Assembly: GCF_000382185.1 (NCBI RefSeq)
Contig: NZ_KB907784.1
Location: 4,014,618-4,078,617 of the forward strand
Source of the DNA: Bordetella sp. FB-8
GTDB lineage: Bacteria; Pseudomonadota; Gammaproteobacteria; Burkholderiales; Burkholderiaceae_B
DNA length: 64,000 nt
Direction: 5' to 3'
A model generated the notes under the pieces. It made no database searches and was not told the DNA's origin. It worked only from the letters and a program-made list of their open reading frames with translations. This document shows, piece after piece, positions 17,063 to 23,736 of the stretch. A program made the translations under genes and the position numbers. The number at the start of each line of letters is the position of its first letter. The first letter of the stretch is position 1.

Positions 17063-18037
17063 TTATCCTTCCGACTCGATGGCCTTCGAAAGCGACATCT
17101 TGTCCATCAGGGAGTTGAAGTGATCCCAGGATGTCGCCTGCGTGACGAGTTCGATGCGGCCCTTGGCTCCTGACCGAATGGTGACCTTGGTCGCCAGGTG
17201 GTCGGACAGTGCACGCTCGACGCGCTTGACATCGCCTGATGCAAAAACCGGATCCTTTTTGACCGCCTTCTTGGCTTTCGTGCGCAGGGTTTTGACCGTA
17301 TCGCGATTGACACGGGCCGTAGCTGGTTTAGCGGCTAAACCAGGCTCCTCACCCTGACCTGCGGGCGACTGTTTAGCCGCTAAACTGCCCTGCTCCAGTG
17401 CCGCTGTTACCGCCTTCGGGTTCTCCTTGTAGGCGCGCGCCATTTCATTGGCGACGGTGACGTCGGTGATGCGACCATCGGTAACCGCTTGCGCTACCGG
17501 CTCCGGGAGATTGAGCATTGCGGCATACTGCGAGACATAGGCCTTGCTCTTACCCAGCTTCGCAGCGATCTCGGCCTGAGTCAGGCCCTGCGAAAGCTTG
17601 CGGCCAACGTAGTCAGCCAGTTCCCGAGCGGTCAGGCCTTCACGCTGGATGTTCTCGACGATCTGGTCATCCTCATCGTGGTCGTTGTCGACAAATGCCG
17701 GGATCGTCACCTTCTCTGCCCACAGCGAGCCGCGATAGCGACGTTCGCCATGATTGAGGAAATACTCACCCGCATTGTCCGGGTCCTCGCAAACAGAAAT
17801 GGGCGTCTTCACGCCACGAGCCTTGATCGAGGCGCCGATCTCGGCGATGCTTTCTGGCGACAGACCGGGGTTTTCAGCCGTTCGAACTTGAGGCTTCAGC
17901 TTGATCTTGTCGAGCCGCAACTCCATCGGCTGACCAGATTGCAAAGTAGGTTCGGGGGTGGCCAGCATCGAGGCCAGATTGCCCATGCGGCTCAGATCCA
18001 GCGGAGCAGGTGCTTTAGAGGTGGAGGCTTTCATCAT
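17063..18037 (-). CDS. korB: KorB-like ParB-family partition and repressor protein
   Basis: A 324-residue ParB-family protein. Its N-terminal domain has the nucleotide-binding box GERRYRG (near 107-113) and the segment DQIVENIQREGLTARELADY. A helix-turn-helix follows (LTQAEIAAKLGKSKAYVSQYAAML, about 160-183), then a basic linker and a C-terminal dimerisation domain. The KorB identity rests on the surrounding exact KorB operators (TTTAGCSGCTAAA), two of them inside this gene, and on the adjacent incC-like gene. KorB proteins partition plasmids and act as global repressors of transfer and maintenance genes. Start at 18037 behind AAGGA, inside the end of the preceding small gene. Confidence 0.88.
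   Translation of the reverse strand: MMKASTSKAPAPLDLSRMGNLASMLATPEPTLQSGQPMELRLDKIKLKPQVRTAENPGLSPESIAEIGASIKARGVKTPISVCEDPDNAGEYFLNHGERRYRGSLWAEKVTIPAFVDNDHDEDDQIVENIQREGLTARELADYVGRKLSQGLTQAEIAAKLGKSKAYVSQYAAMLNLPEPVAQAVTDGRITDVTVANEMARAYKENPKAVTAALEQGSLAAKQSPAGQGEEPGLAAKPATARVNRDTVKTLRTKAKKAVKKDPVFASGDVKRVERALSDHLATKVTIRSGAKGRIELVTQATSWDHFNSLMDKMSLSKAIESEG
17327..17339. promoter_or_regulatory. KorB operator (O_B) site 2, inside korB
   Basis: TTTAGCGGCTAAA lies within the korB coding region, in the linker after the DNA-binding domain, where it is read on the minus strand as Leu-Ala-Ala-Lys. Confidence 0.8.
17372..17384. promoter_or_regulatory. KorB operator (O_B) site 3, inside korB
   Basis: TTTAGCCGCTAAA, 45 bp from site 2 and also read as Leu-Ala-Ala-Lys in korB. 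Two operators in one linker suggest KorB loads onto its own gene. Confidence 0.8.
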
Positions 18038-18196
18038 CTATTCCTTCACCTTGAGACCTTGGATGGAGGCCGCGATCATCGAGCCTACGTAGATAACTGC
18101 CCAAGCGCACGGCGCAGGCCACGGCACCCTTCCAAACAGTGCGAGCACATAGGAGATGAGGAACACGCAGCCCGACAAAGTAGTTGCAACTTTCAT
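18038..18196 (-). CDS. small membrane protein between incC and korB
   Basis: A 52-residue frame, MKVATTLSGCVFLISYVLAL then FGRVPWPAPCAWAVIYVGSM, ending IAASIQGLKVKE. Two hydrophobic segments (about 7-22 and 30-45) are joined by a short Pro/Trp turn, giving a hairpin membrane protein. Its ATG overlaps the stop of the incC/parA gene (ATGA) and its stop lies directly before the korB start, so all three are translationally coupled. The classical IncP incC-korB pair has no gene between them. I recognise no family. The coupling and amino-acid pattern make it likely real. Confidence 0.75.
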   Translation of the reverse strand: MKVATTLSGCVFLISYVLALFGRVPWPAPCAWAVIYVGSMIAASIQGLKVKE

Positions 18197-19014
18197 TTCG
18201 CGATCTCCGATTTTTCATCCGTCGTTTTGTTCAGATGAAGCTTCTCCAGCACGTATTGCCCCATTGCGCGCATCTCAGTGCCTGCTACGCGCGCGGCGGT
18301 CTTGCGGCTTTTCCAGACAGGCTCTCCAGCAGCCAGCGCATCGGCTATCGACGTGCGTTGCCCGATCGTGAAGGGAGTCAGAAATTGGCTGTACCCGGCC
18401 TGAACCTGCGCAAGGTGGGCGACATGTCGCGGATTACGCAGGTCGACCCGGCTGGGGATGATTCCCAGGAACTGCAGCTTGGGATTCACCTTTCGGGCGT
18501 TGAAGACGATCGTCATCATGTCCACGATGCCTTCGATGCTGTAGGTCTCCATTTCCACCGGAGCAATGACGGCATCGGCAATGCTTAGAGCGGCGCCCAC
18601 GGCGACAGACAGATTGGGCGGCGTGTCGATAACGCAAAAGTCGTAGTGAGGACTGAGCGTCTCCATTGAATCCTTCAGCTTCGCTATTACCTGCTCCTGC
18701 GGCGCGAACGGCAGCAGCGCTTGAAGCTGCTTATCGGCGGCGATCAGATCGAGATCGTTGCCATCATCAGACGCCTGTTTAGCGGCTAAACGGTCGACCG
18801 CGGGATCGCCCTCGCCCATACCGAACAAGGCGCTGGCTTTCATTCCGGTCGCATGGCTGGACAGCGACAACGACAAGTTGCCCGTATCGAAGTCGATCGC
18901 CAGGGTTCTCACCCTCTGCTCTGCCGCGAACCATGCGCTGTGTGCTGAAGTAGCGGTCTTGCCGTTGCCGCCCTTGCCCTGCGCGACGACGAGTATTTTC
19001 ATTCTTTGTTCCAT
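18193..19014 (-). CDS. incC: IncC/ParA-family partition ATPase
   Basis: A 273-residue ParA/MinD-type ATPase. The deviant Walker A box is GKGGNGKTA (residues 13-21; most ParA proteins have KGGVGKT). Walker A' is AIDFDTGN and Walker B is FCVIDTPPN. There is no N-terminal helix-turn-helix, so it does not bind operator DNA itself. Start at 19014 behind AGGAG. With KorB it should position the DNA. On an integrated element the pair stabilises excised circular copies and, through KorB, controls expression. One KorB operator lies inside the gene and two upstream. Confidence 0.9.
   Translation of the reverse strand: MEQRMKILVVAQGKGGNGKTATSAHSAWFAAEQRVRTLAIDFDTGNLSLSLSSHATGMKASALFGMGEGDPAVDRLAAKQASDDGNDLDLIAADKQLQALLPFAPQEQVIAKLKDSMETLSPHYDFCVIDTPPNLSVAVGAALSIADAVIAPVEMETYSIEGIVDMMTIVFNARKVNPKLQFLGIIPSRVDLRNPRHVAHLAQVQAGYSQFLTPFTIGQRTSIADALAAGEPVWKSRKTAARVAGTEMRAMGQYVLEKLHLNKTTDEKSEIAK
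18778..18790. promoter_or_regulatory. KorB operator (O_B) site 4, inside incC
   Basis: TTTAGCGGCTAAA on the plus strand. In the incC frame it is read as Leu-Ala-Ala-Lys. Confidence 0.8.
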
Positions 19015-19030
19015 GCCTTTCTCCTGTCTG

Positions 19031-19043
19031 TTTAGCGGCTAAA
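19031..19043. promoter_or_regulatory. KorB operator (O_B) site 5, incC promoter region
   Basis: TTTAGCGGCTAAA, 17 bp upstream of the incC start and next to its ribosome site. This is a natural place for autorepression of the incC-korB operon. Confidence 0.88.
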
Positions 19044-19076
19044 CACCGCCTTGAATCGCCGCCTCACTCGCCAGTG

Positions 19077-19089
19077 TTTAGCGGCTAAA
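19077..19089. promoter_or_regulatory. KorB operator (O_B) site 6, incC promoter region
   Basis: TTTAGCGGCTAAA, 46 bp from site 5 and 5 bp after the end of the Cro-like gene. Together the two sites bracket the likely incC promoter. Confidence 0.88.
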
Positions 19090-19093
19090 CACG

Positions 19094-19369
19094 TCACTGC
19101 TTTTCATCTTTATCCGGGGACGGGGCTTCCAATTCCGGCCAGCATTCCCAGTAATCACCAGGGCGTAGCTCCTGCCTTCTGGCTAGCCCTCTACTTTCCT
19201 TTTCAATAGTGAGCGCTCTCTTCATCGGGACTTCTCCCTTCTTGATCCAGTCATAGATCGATGTCCGAGCAATGCCAAAAAATCGAGCCCAACGCGAGAC
19301 ACCACCAGCATTTCTTAATGCGGCCTTGACCAGCACTTGCCTTCGGTGGACTTCCTCATCAGTGGTCAT
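19094..19369 (-). CDS. Cro/YdaS-like helix-turn-helix regulator
   Basis: A 91-residue protein with a helix-turn-helix (GGVSRWARFFGIARTSIYDW, about 23-42) followed by VPMKRALTIEKES and a C-terminal LRPGDYWECWPEL. This is the pattern of Cro/YdaS-type regulators that recognise their operator and name the following residues for metabolism of the repressed element. It diverges from a CI-like gene 81 bp away, giving a phage-style switch. It also lies directly before the incC operon on the same strand, so read-through would link the switch to partition genes. Confidence 0.82.
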   Translation of the reverse strand: MTTDEEVHRRQVLVKAALRNAGGVSRWARFFGIARTSIYDWIKKGEVPMKRALTIEKESRGLARRQELRPGDYWECWPELEAPSPDKDEKQ

Positions 19370-19450
19370 TAGTCAAATCCAAAAAATGTAAGGTAATACA
19401 CAACATTTTAATCAGGCCAACACACAACACGCAAGTGCTAGCCTGCGAGC
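19370..19450. promoter_or_regulatory. divergent Cro/CI control region
   Basis: This 81-bp AT-rich gap separates the divergent regulators. It includes TGTA-N6-TACA (19387-19400) nested within AATGT-N13-ACATT (19385-19407), and the near-repeated ACACAACA. These are plausible operators for the Cro- and CI-like proteins. Promoter elements are not clear enough to place. Confidence 0.5.
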
Positions 19451-19807
19451 ATGAGTACACTCGGCTCTCGAATCCGTGAATGTCGCAAAGCAAAGGGCCT
19501 TAGCCTGGAGGATGTGGCCGACCGCTTTCGCATCCACAAAGCCTCAGTCTCTGACTGGGAACGAAACGAAACCAGCCCGGACATCAAGCGCCTGCCCGAG
19601 CTGGCCTCCATGCTCAACACAACTACCGATTACCTTCTAACCGGCAAAAAAAATGCAGCATGGCCCTTTCGTGAAGTTGATCGAAAACGCATCGAAATGC
19701 TCTCAGAGAGCGAGATTTTGGATGTCTGCGTTGCTCTAAATGCCACACTGTCAATGCTTGAAGCTCGCACTGGACAGAAACTCAAGAACGGCACGAAAGA
19801 CGACTAA
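19451..19807 (+). CDS. CI-like XRE-family repressor
   Basis: A 118-residue protein with an N-terminal HTH_3 domain: MSTLGSRIRECRKAKGLSLE, then DVADRFRIHKASVSDWERNE, with the family's P-x-x-x-x-L ending at DIKRLPELASMLNTTTDYLLTG. The C-terminal 50 residues are helical. There is no LexA-like peptidase domain, so release is not by RecA-stimulated self-cleavage. It probably represses the divergent Cro-like gene and holds the element quiescent. Confidence 0.85.
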   Translation: MSTLGSRIRECRKAKGLSLEDVADRFRIHKASVSDWERNETSPDIKRLPELASMLNTTTDYLLTGKKNAAWPFREVDRKRIEMLSESEILDVCVALNATLSMLEARTGQKLKNGTKDD

Positions 19808-20015
19808 TCCGCCACCTTGGTCCCCCAGGGTTATTTCGAACAGTCACGCCATCCCTTCTAGAAGCAAGGGACAACTCAGACTCGTTCCGAAAGTAGTCAA
19901 AACCGAATAGATTCTTAACTCATGCTGTCACCCTGCAAAACAAACCCGCAGGGTCCATAAGTTATTTCACAGCACTTTTCAGTTTGTGAACAGCCTTCCT
20001 TAATTGCGTCAAGAG
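19808..20015. other. intergenic stretch after the CI-like gene
   Basis: No gene is seen. An inverted repeat ACCCTGC...GCAGGGT (11-base loop, about 19929-19955) could end the CI-like transcript, but no T-run follows it. Confidence 0.4.
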
Positions 20016-20045
20016 TTGACAATTAGTTGTGTTATGCCTTACTAT
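20016..20045 (+). promoter_or_regulatory. sigma-70-type promoter with operator-like repeat
   Basis: TTGACA (20016-20021), an 18-bp spacer and TACTAT (20040-20045). The inverted repeat ATGCCT-N12-AGGCAT surrounds the -10 element, as a repressor site would. The promoter points into the structured stretch at 20052-20515, where no credible protein gene exists. Confidence 0.6.
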
Positions 20046-20051
20046 TTTGTC

Positions 20052-20515
20052 AGGCATTACACACCAGCTCTTTAATCTACGAATTTCAAACCGTTCGGCA
20101 ACCGCTGCGAAGCGCTGCCGCCTGGGGACTCCCATTGCCCTCTGTCGAGTGATTCGACCTTGGGTGGTGGGAACTGCTGTCTGCCCTGACACAAAAGTCA
20201 CAGCAAAATCCATTGAGAGCCCTCCTGCAAACACAGAGAAGGGCTCACGCCAAGGTGTTCGTGCGGAACACGTCGGATCAGTCCGGCGACAAATCCCGGT
20301 GTGGTGCAGAGCTGCGCCGGCGCAATGGTCTTGTATTGGAAGCGCATTGTTTTCGGGAATCCGATCCTTGCACTTCCAACAAGCGCCCGCTTTCCGAAAG
20401 AAAGCGTGCAGACATGGCGGGTAATGTCTGCAAATACCTGCTCCGGCAACCAACGGAGCTGCGGGGTGCAAGTCCCTAAGTCGCCGCCTACGTCGAGGTA
20501 TCTCGTAGGCGGCAT
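20052..20515 (+). ncRNA. candidate structured non-coding RNA
   Basis: Behind the promoter at 20016-20045 is a series of closely spaced inverted repeats. They are TGAC/GTCA, GAGCCCT/AGGGCTC (about 20217-20246), GTGTTC/GAACAC, CGGA/TCCG, the 12-bp palindrome TGCGCCGGCGCA, GACAT/ATGTC and finally a 10-bp stem GCCGCCTACG/CGTAGGCGGC (20483-20513). Reading frames exist on both strands but overlap each other, lack ribosome sites and show no family features. I could not match it to a known RNA class. It is not a recognisable group II intron, since no domain V or reverse transcriptase is seen. The last stem may end the transcript but lacks a T-run. An origin of transfer or replication is an alternative. 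Confidence 0.4.
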
Positions 20516-20549
20516 CCGAATCGGCGTTCCATCCCTCAGCCACATGAAA

Positions 20550-20562
20550 TTTAGCCGCTAAA
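20550..20562. promoter_or_regulatory. KorB operator (O_B) site 7
   Basis: TTTAGCCGCTAAA, 34 bp after the last stem of the candidate RNA and 73 bp before the vapBC -35 element. Confidence 0.85.
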
Positions 20563-20572
20563 CCGAAGGGTG

Positions 20573-20585
20573 TTTAGCCGCTAAA
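20573..20585. promoter_or_regulatory. KorB operator (O_B) site 8
   Basis: TTTAGCCGCTAAA, 23 bp from site 7. The pair lies 50-85 bp upstream of the vapBC promoter, a distance over which KorB is known to act in IncP plasmids. Confidence 0.85.
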
Positions 20586-20634
20586 CAGCATGCTCGAGCG
20601 CTCTGATTCGGATGTTTCCTCCTGGCATATCCCA

Positions 20635-20684
20635 TTGACATATACAATCATCTTTCCTAGTATTGTAGATACTGCTCGTATATG
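20635..20684 (+). promoter_or_regulatory. vapBC promoter and operator
   Basis: TTGACA (20635-20640), 17-bp spacer, TAGTAT (20658-20663). CATATAC (20639-20645) and its complement GTATATG (20678-20684) flank the -10 and start region, which fits autorepression by a VapBC complex. Confidence 0.6.
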
Positions 20685-20699
20685 CCAGGAGTCCATGCC

Positions 20700-20930
20700 A
20701 TGACCCTCTCTTCCCTTTTCATGAACAATCGCAGCCAGGCAGTCAGGCTCCCGAAAGCGACAGCCTTCCCAGAAGGGGTAAAGCAGGTCGAGGTAGTGGT
20801 TGTCCGCAATTCGCGCATCATCACTCCTGCCGGGTCAAGCTGGGATAGCTGGTTTGACGGTCCTTCTGTCTCGTCGGATTTCATGGTCGATCGCGATCAG
20901 CCTGCTGATCAGACTCGGGAGTCGTTCTGA
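20700..20930 (+). CDS. vapB: VapB-type antitoxin
   Basis: A 76-residue protein with an AbrB/MazE-like DNA-binding N-terminus (SLFMNNRSQAVRLPKATAFP, then VKQVEVVVV). The flexible acidic tail ends near DRDQPADQTRESF and would block the toxin. The ATG at 20700 is chosen because AGGAG lies 8 bp upstream; an earlier in-frame ATG (20682) would overlap that site. The stop overlaps the vapC start (TGATG), a typical coupled pair. Confidence 0.88.
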   Translation: MTLSSLFMNNRSQAVRLPKATAFPEGVKQVEVVVVRNSRIITPAGSSWDSWFDGPSVSSDFMVDRDQPADQTRESF

Positions 20931-21334
20931 TGCTGAAGTACATGTTGGACACCAACATCTGCATCTACACTAGCAAGAACAAACCTCAGCAAGTCCGTGA
21001 GATGTTCATGCGACATACCGGACAAATCAGCATCAGCACCATCACGCTGATGGAGCTGATCTACGGCGCCGAAAAGTCAGCCGAGCCTGAGGCCAATCTC
21101 GCTATTGTCGAAGGCCTGGCAGCAAGACTTGAAGTACTCGATTACAACGCTGCTGCTGCCGCGCATACAGGTCAGGTTCGAGCCGAATTAGCAAAGCAAG
21201 GCTCGCCGGTCGGTCCTTACGATGCCCAGATTGCTGGTCATGCGCGCTCATTAGGGCTCATCGTCGTCACCAACAATACGCGCGAATTTCAACGAATCCC
21301 TGGGCTTCGGATTGAAGATTGGGTATCGGCGTGA
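20930..21334 (+). CDS. vapC: VapC toxin, PIN-domain ribonuclease
   Basis: A 134-residue PIN-domain protein with the expected acidic residues: Asp in YMLDTNICIY, Glu in LMELIYGAEK, Asp in VGPYDAQIAGHA and the C-terminal VTNNTREFQRIPGL. VapC enzymes cut specific tRNAs or rRNA when not bound by VapB. On an integrated element the pair selects against loss of the element. It has the usual length and no obvious defects. Confidence 0.92.
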   Translation: MLKYMLDTNICIYTSKNKPQQVREMFMRHTGQISISTITLMELIYGAEKSAEPEANLAIVEGLAARLEVLDYNAAAAAHTGQVRAELAKQGSPVGPYDAQIAGHARSLGLIVVTNNTREFQRIPGLRIEDWVSA

Positions 21335-21386
21335 TCTTCTGTGTGGCCGCCGAATCGACGTACTTTCAATGAAAATTCGCGTCATG

Positions 21387-21399
21387 TTTAGCGGCTAAA
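21387..21399. promoter_or_regulatory. KorB operator (O_B) site 9
   Basis: TTTAGCGGCTAAA between vapC and the DUF192 gene, 35 bp from site 10. Confidence 0.85.
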
Positions 21400-21421
21400 T
21401 CAACGGCCAAATCGGCTTGTG

Positions 21422-21434
21422 TTTAGCCGCTAAA
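21422..21434. promoter_or_regulatory. KorB operator (O_B) site 10
   Basis: TTTAGCCGCTAAA, 58 bp upstream of the DUF192 start. With site 9 it places this gene under likely KorB control. Confidence 0.85.
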
Positions 21435-21491
21435 CACCCCTTCCACTGCCTGCTCGTAGCAGGCATTTTTCTTGCCCCTCGGTTGAGGAAT

Positions 21492-21971
21492 ATGAAGAAT
21501 CGCCGTTGGTTGGATACAGGCTCATGCCTGCTCGTGCCGCTCATGGCATTGTTCATATCAGCGCAGGCAAAAGCGCATCAATTCCCCCAGCCACAATTAC
21601 CGACAGTCCAACTTAGAGTCGGCAGCCAGGTGGTGACGGCTGAAGTCGCTCGCACGACCAAGGAGCAAGAACTCGGCCTCATGTTCCGCAAGAGTTTGCC
21701 CGACAACCACGGGATGCTCTTTGTTTTTAAGAAGACGCAGAACGTGTGCTTCTGGATGAAAAACACGCCCACACCGCTTTCCATCGCTTTTATTGAAGCG
21801 GATGGCACCATCATCAGGATCGAAGACATGGCCCCGGAAACCGAGGTGGGCCATTGTTCCGGCAAACCCATTCTCTATGCGCTCGAGATGTCCCAGGGCT
21901 GGTTTTCCCAAAATCGGGTGTCGATTGGCGATCTCATCGGGTACTCGGAGAGCAACCTGCCTCCCCTCTGA
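21492..21971 (+). CDS. secreted DUF192 family protein
   Basis: A 159-residue protein with a signal peptide (LLVPLMALFISAQAKA, cleavage near residue 28). The DUF192 domain follows: VTAEVARTTKEQELGLMFRK, then HGMLFVFKKTQNVCFWMKNT and HCSGKPILYALEMSQGWF. The start has GAGG 5 bp upstream. Family members are small periplasmic beta-proteins of unknown biochemical role. On an element it may be cargo or a surface function. KorB operators lie on both sides. Confidence 0.85.
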   Translation: MKNRRWLDTGSCLLVPLMALFISAQAKAHQFPQPQLPTVQLRVGSQVVTAEVARTTKEQELGLMFRKSLPDNHGMLFVFKKTQNVCFWMKNTPTPLSIAFIEADGTIIRIEDMAPETEVGHCSGKPILYALEMSQGWFSQNRVSIGDLIGYSESNLPPL

Positions 21972-21982
21972 AGGAGTGCCTG

Positions 21983-21995
21983 TTTAGCCGCTAAA
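21983..21995. promoter_or_regulatory. KorB operator (O_B) site 11
   Basis: TTTAGCCGCTAAA, 81 bp upstream of the DUF1173-like gene; the rightmost copy in the window. Confidence 0.85.
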
Positions 21996-22076
21996 CACTG
22001 AAGGCTTGCACGCATGAACCCCGCCATGCCGGCGACATCTTGAGACGAAAAGCATGGCCATTGCCGGAGAGGACAG

Positions 22077-23366
22077 ATGAAAGAGTACAAAACCTACCCG
22101 GTGGAGATCACACTGGGCGGGCAAACGAAAACCTATTCGCCGGCATTCCAGCAAGAAGAACAGTTCGCCGAGGGCTGGAAGAAGGTGCTGGTCATGTCGC
22201 ACGGCAAAGCCCTTCTGCGCTGCTTGTGCGGCGGTGCCGGAGAAAAGCGCTTGTCGATCCACAGCATCTCGGCCATCGACAAGTTTCACCTGGCGCGTTT
22301 TCCGGACAGCGGCCCCGAACACGCGGACGACTGCATCTTCTGGGGCGCTGATCCCAACGCCTCTGGCATGAGCGCCTACCGCCGCGGCGTCGTCGAAGAG
22401 CTCGACGACGGCAATACCAAGATCAAGCTCAAGATCGGCCTGCAGCAGCGCTCGACCAAAGCGCCCGACGAGGCGGAGCAAGCTGGCGCGAAGCCGGTGC
22501 AGACAAACCGCAAGCCCGGCCAGACCAGCATGTCGCTGCTGGGGCTGCTGCACTACCTCTGGACGCAAGCAGGCCTGAACACCTGGTCACCAGGGATGCA
22601 GGGCAAGCGAACGATGGGCGTAGTCCACTATCATCTGCAGCGGATCGCCACGAGCACCTATGCGGGGCGTATCAAACTATCCCAGAATCTCCTGATAGGC
22701 GCGCCGGCCGAAGGCAAGCAGGCGTTGATGAATCAGGCCAAAAGCCAGGCAGCGAGCGCCGAGCGGCGCCGGCTTGTAGTGATCGCGCCGCTGGCCAAGC
22801 ATCACGATGAATCGGAATTGGCGTCGACCTTGCCGATCTCGACCTACCACGGTATTCCGCATCTTCTGATGAACGGCGAATTGTGGGAGACCCTGCAGAA
22901 GCGGTTCTCACGAGAGATCAATGCCTGGAGATCGGGCAATCCCTCCATCGCCATCGTGCAAACGGATCCGCCCAAATCCTCGGGTGGCAATATGACGGCC
23001 CAGGTCGTGGACATCTCGCTGATGTCGGTCTCGCAGGACTGGATCCCTGTGGAGTCCAGTTTCGAGGTGCTGGTGGCGGAAAAGCTCGTGGCCGAGGGCC
23101 GGCGTTTCGAGAAACCCCTGCGTTTCGATGCCGACGACGTGACCTTCCCCGACTTCTGGCTCAAGGACGTGGGTGCGCCGATACCGATGGAGGTATGGGG
23201 GATGACTTCTACCGATTATCAGACTCGCAAGGCCGAGAAATCGACGTATTACGACGAAACCTATGGCAAGGACGGCTGGTGGGGCTGGAACGGCGCCGCT
23301 GGAGATGACTTGCCTGATTTCCCGGCTCGCCTGGACCAGGTCGACCTCGACCAGGCCGTCAGCTAG
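22077..23366 (+). CDS. DUF1173-like protein
   Basis: A 429-residue soluble protein with AGAGGACAG before its ATG. A Cys-containing N-terminal region (ALLRCLCGGAG, and a later DDCIFWG) could bind metal. The middle reads SLLGLLHYLWTQAGLNTWSP, and the C-terminal half ends with FPDFWLKDVGAPIPMEVWGM and a Trp-rich segment. The pattern fits DUF1173 proteins found on integrative elements and plasmids; this family name is from memory. Its role is unknown. It is the last gene before the integration module. Confidence 0.65.
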   Translation: MKEYKTYPVEITLGGQTKTYSPAFQQEEQFAEGWKKVLVMSHGKALLRCLCGGAGEKRLSIHSISAIDKFHLARFPDSGPEHADDCIFWGADPNASGMSAYRRGVVEELDDGNTKIKLKIGLQQRSTKAPDEAEQAGAKPVQTNRKPGQTSMSLLGLLHYLWTQAGLNTWSPGMQGKRTMGVVHYHLQRIATSTYAGRIKLSQNLLIGAPAEGKQALMNQAKSQAASAERRRLVVIAPLAKHHDESELASTLPISTYHGIPHLLMNGELWETLQKRFSREINAWRSGNPSIAIVQTDPPKSSGGNMTAQVVDISLMSVSQDWIPVESSFEVLVAEKLVAEGRRFEKPLRFDADDVTFPDFWLKDVGAPIPMEVWGMTSTDYQTRKAEKSTYYDETYGKDGWWGWNGAAGDDLPDFPARLDQVDLDQAVS

Positions 23367-23400
23367 GGCCACAGTCAACAAGCGATTCCAGGAGGCTCTC

Positions 23401-23736
23401 ATGGCCGAAGAGACCGCACTGACGCTGCGGGAAGTCGCCGCGCGCCTGAAACTATCGTACGGCACGGTATACGCCAAACGCCGAGAGATCGGCTTTCAGC
23501 TGCCGGGCGGCCGGATCTGGCATGTTTGGCCCTCGAGGCTTGCAGAGCTGTCGGCACCGCGCAATACTACGACCCTGCTATCGATGCGGGTCGTCGGAGA
23601 TTCCGAATGTCACTCCGCAGAGACAAGAAGTCTGGTGTCTGGTTTGTTGACCTCTGCCCTAAAGTCGGAGCGCGAATTAGACGCTCTACTGGAACGACCG
23701 ACAAAGACCAGGCGCAGGAGTACCACGACAGGCTAA
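23401..23736 (+). CDS. excisionase-like helix-turn-helix protein
   Basis: A 111-residue protein from an ATG behind AGGAGG. Residues 6-40 (TALTLREVAARLKLSYGTVY, then AKRREIGFQLPGGRIWHVWP) form a MerR-like winged helix as in excisionase and AlpA-type proteins. The C-terminal 50 residues are low in structure and overlap the integrase gene by 130 bp in another frame. It probably bends attachment-site DNA and directs the recombinase toward excision. Confidence 0.75.
   Translation: MAEETALTLREVAARLKLSYGTVYAKRREIGFQLPGGRIWHVWPSRLAELSAPRNTTTLLSMRVVGDSECHSAETRSLVSGLLTSALKSERELDALLERPTKTRRRSTTTG

Noticed and set aside
18015..18218. 67-codon minus-strand frame overlapping incC and korB ends
   Set aside because: The frame at 18038-18196 is coupled to both neighbours and encodes a sensible membrane protein; the 67-codon frame is its shadow.
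20052..20515. Group II intron or retron as an explanation of the structured stretch
   Set aside because: No reverse transcriptase is nearby and no domain V-like hairpin could be identified.
19962..20543. 193-codon minus-strand frame and several overlapping frames in the structured stretch
   Set aside because: They overlap each other on both strands, lack ribosome sites, and coincide with stacked inverted repeats; a promoter reads the other way.
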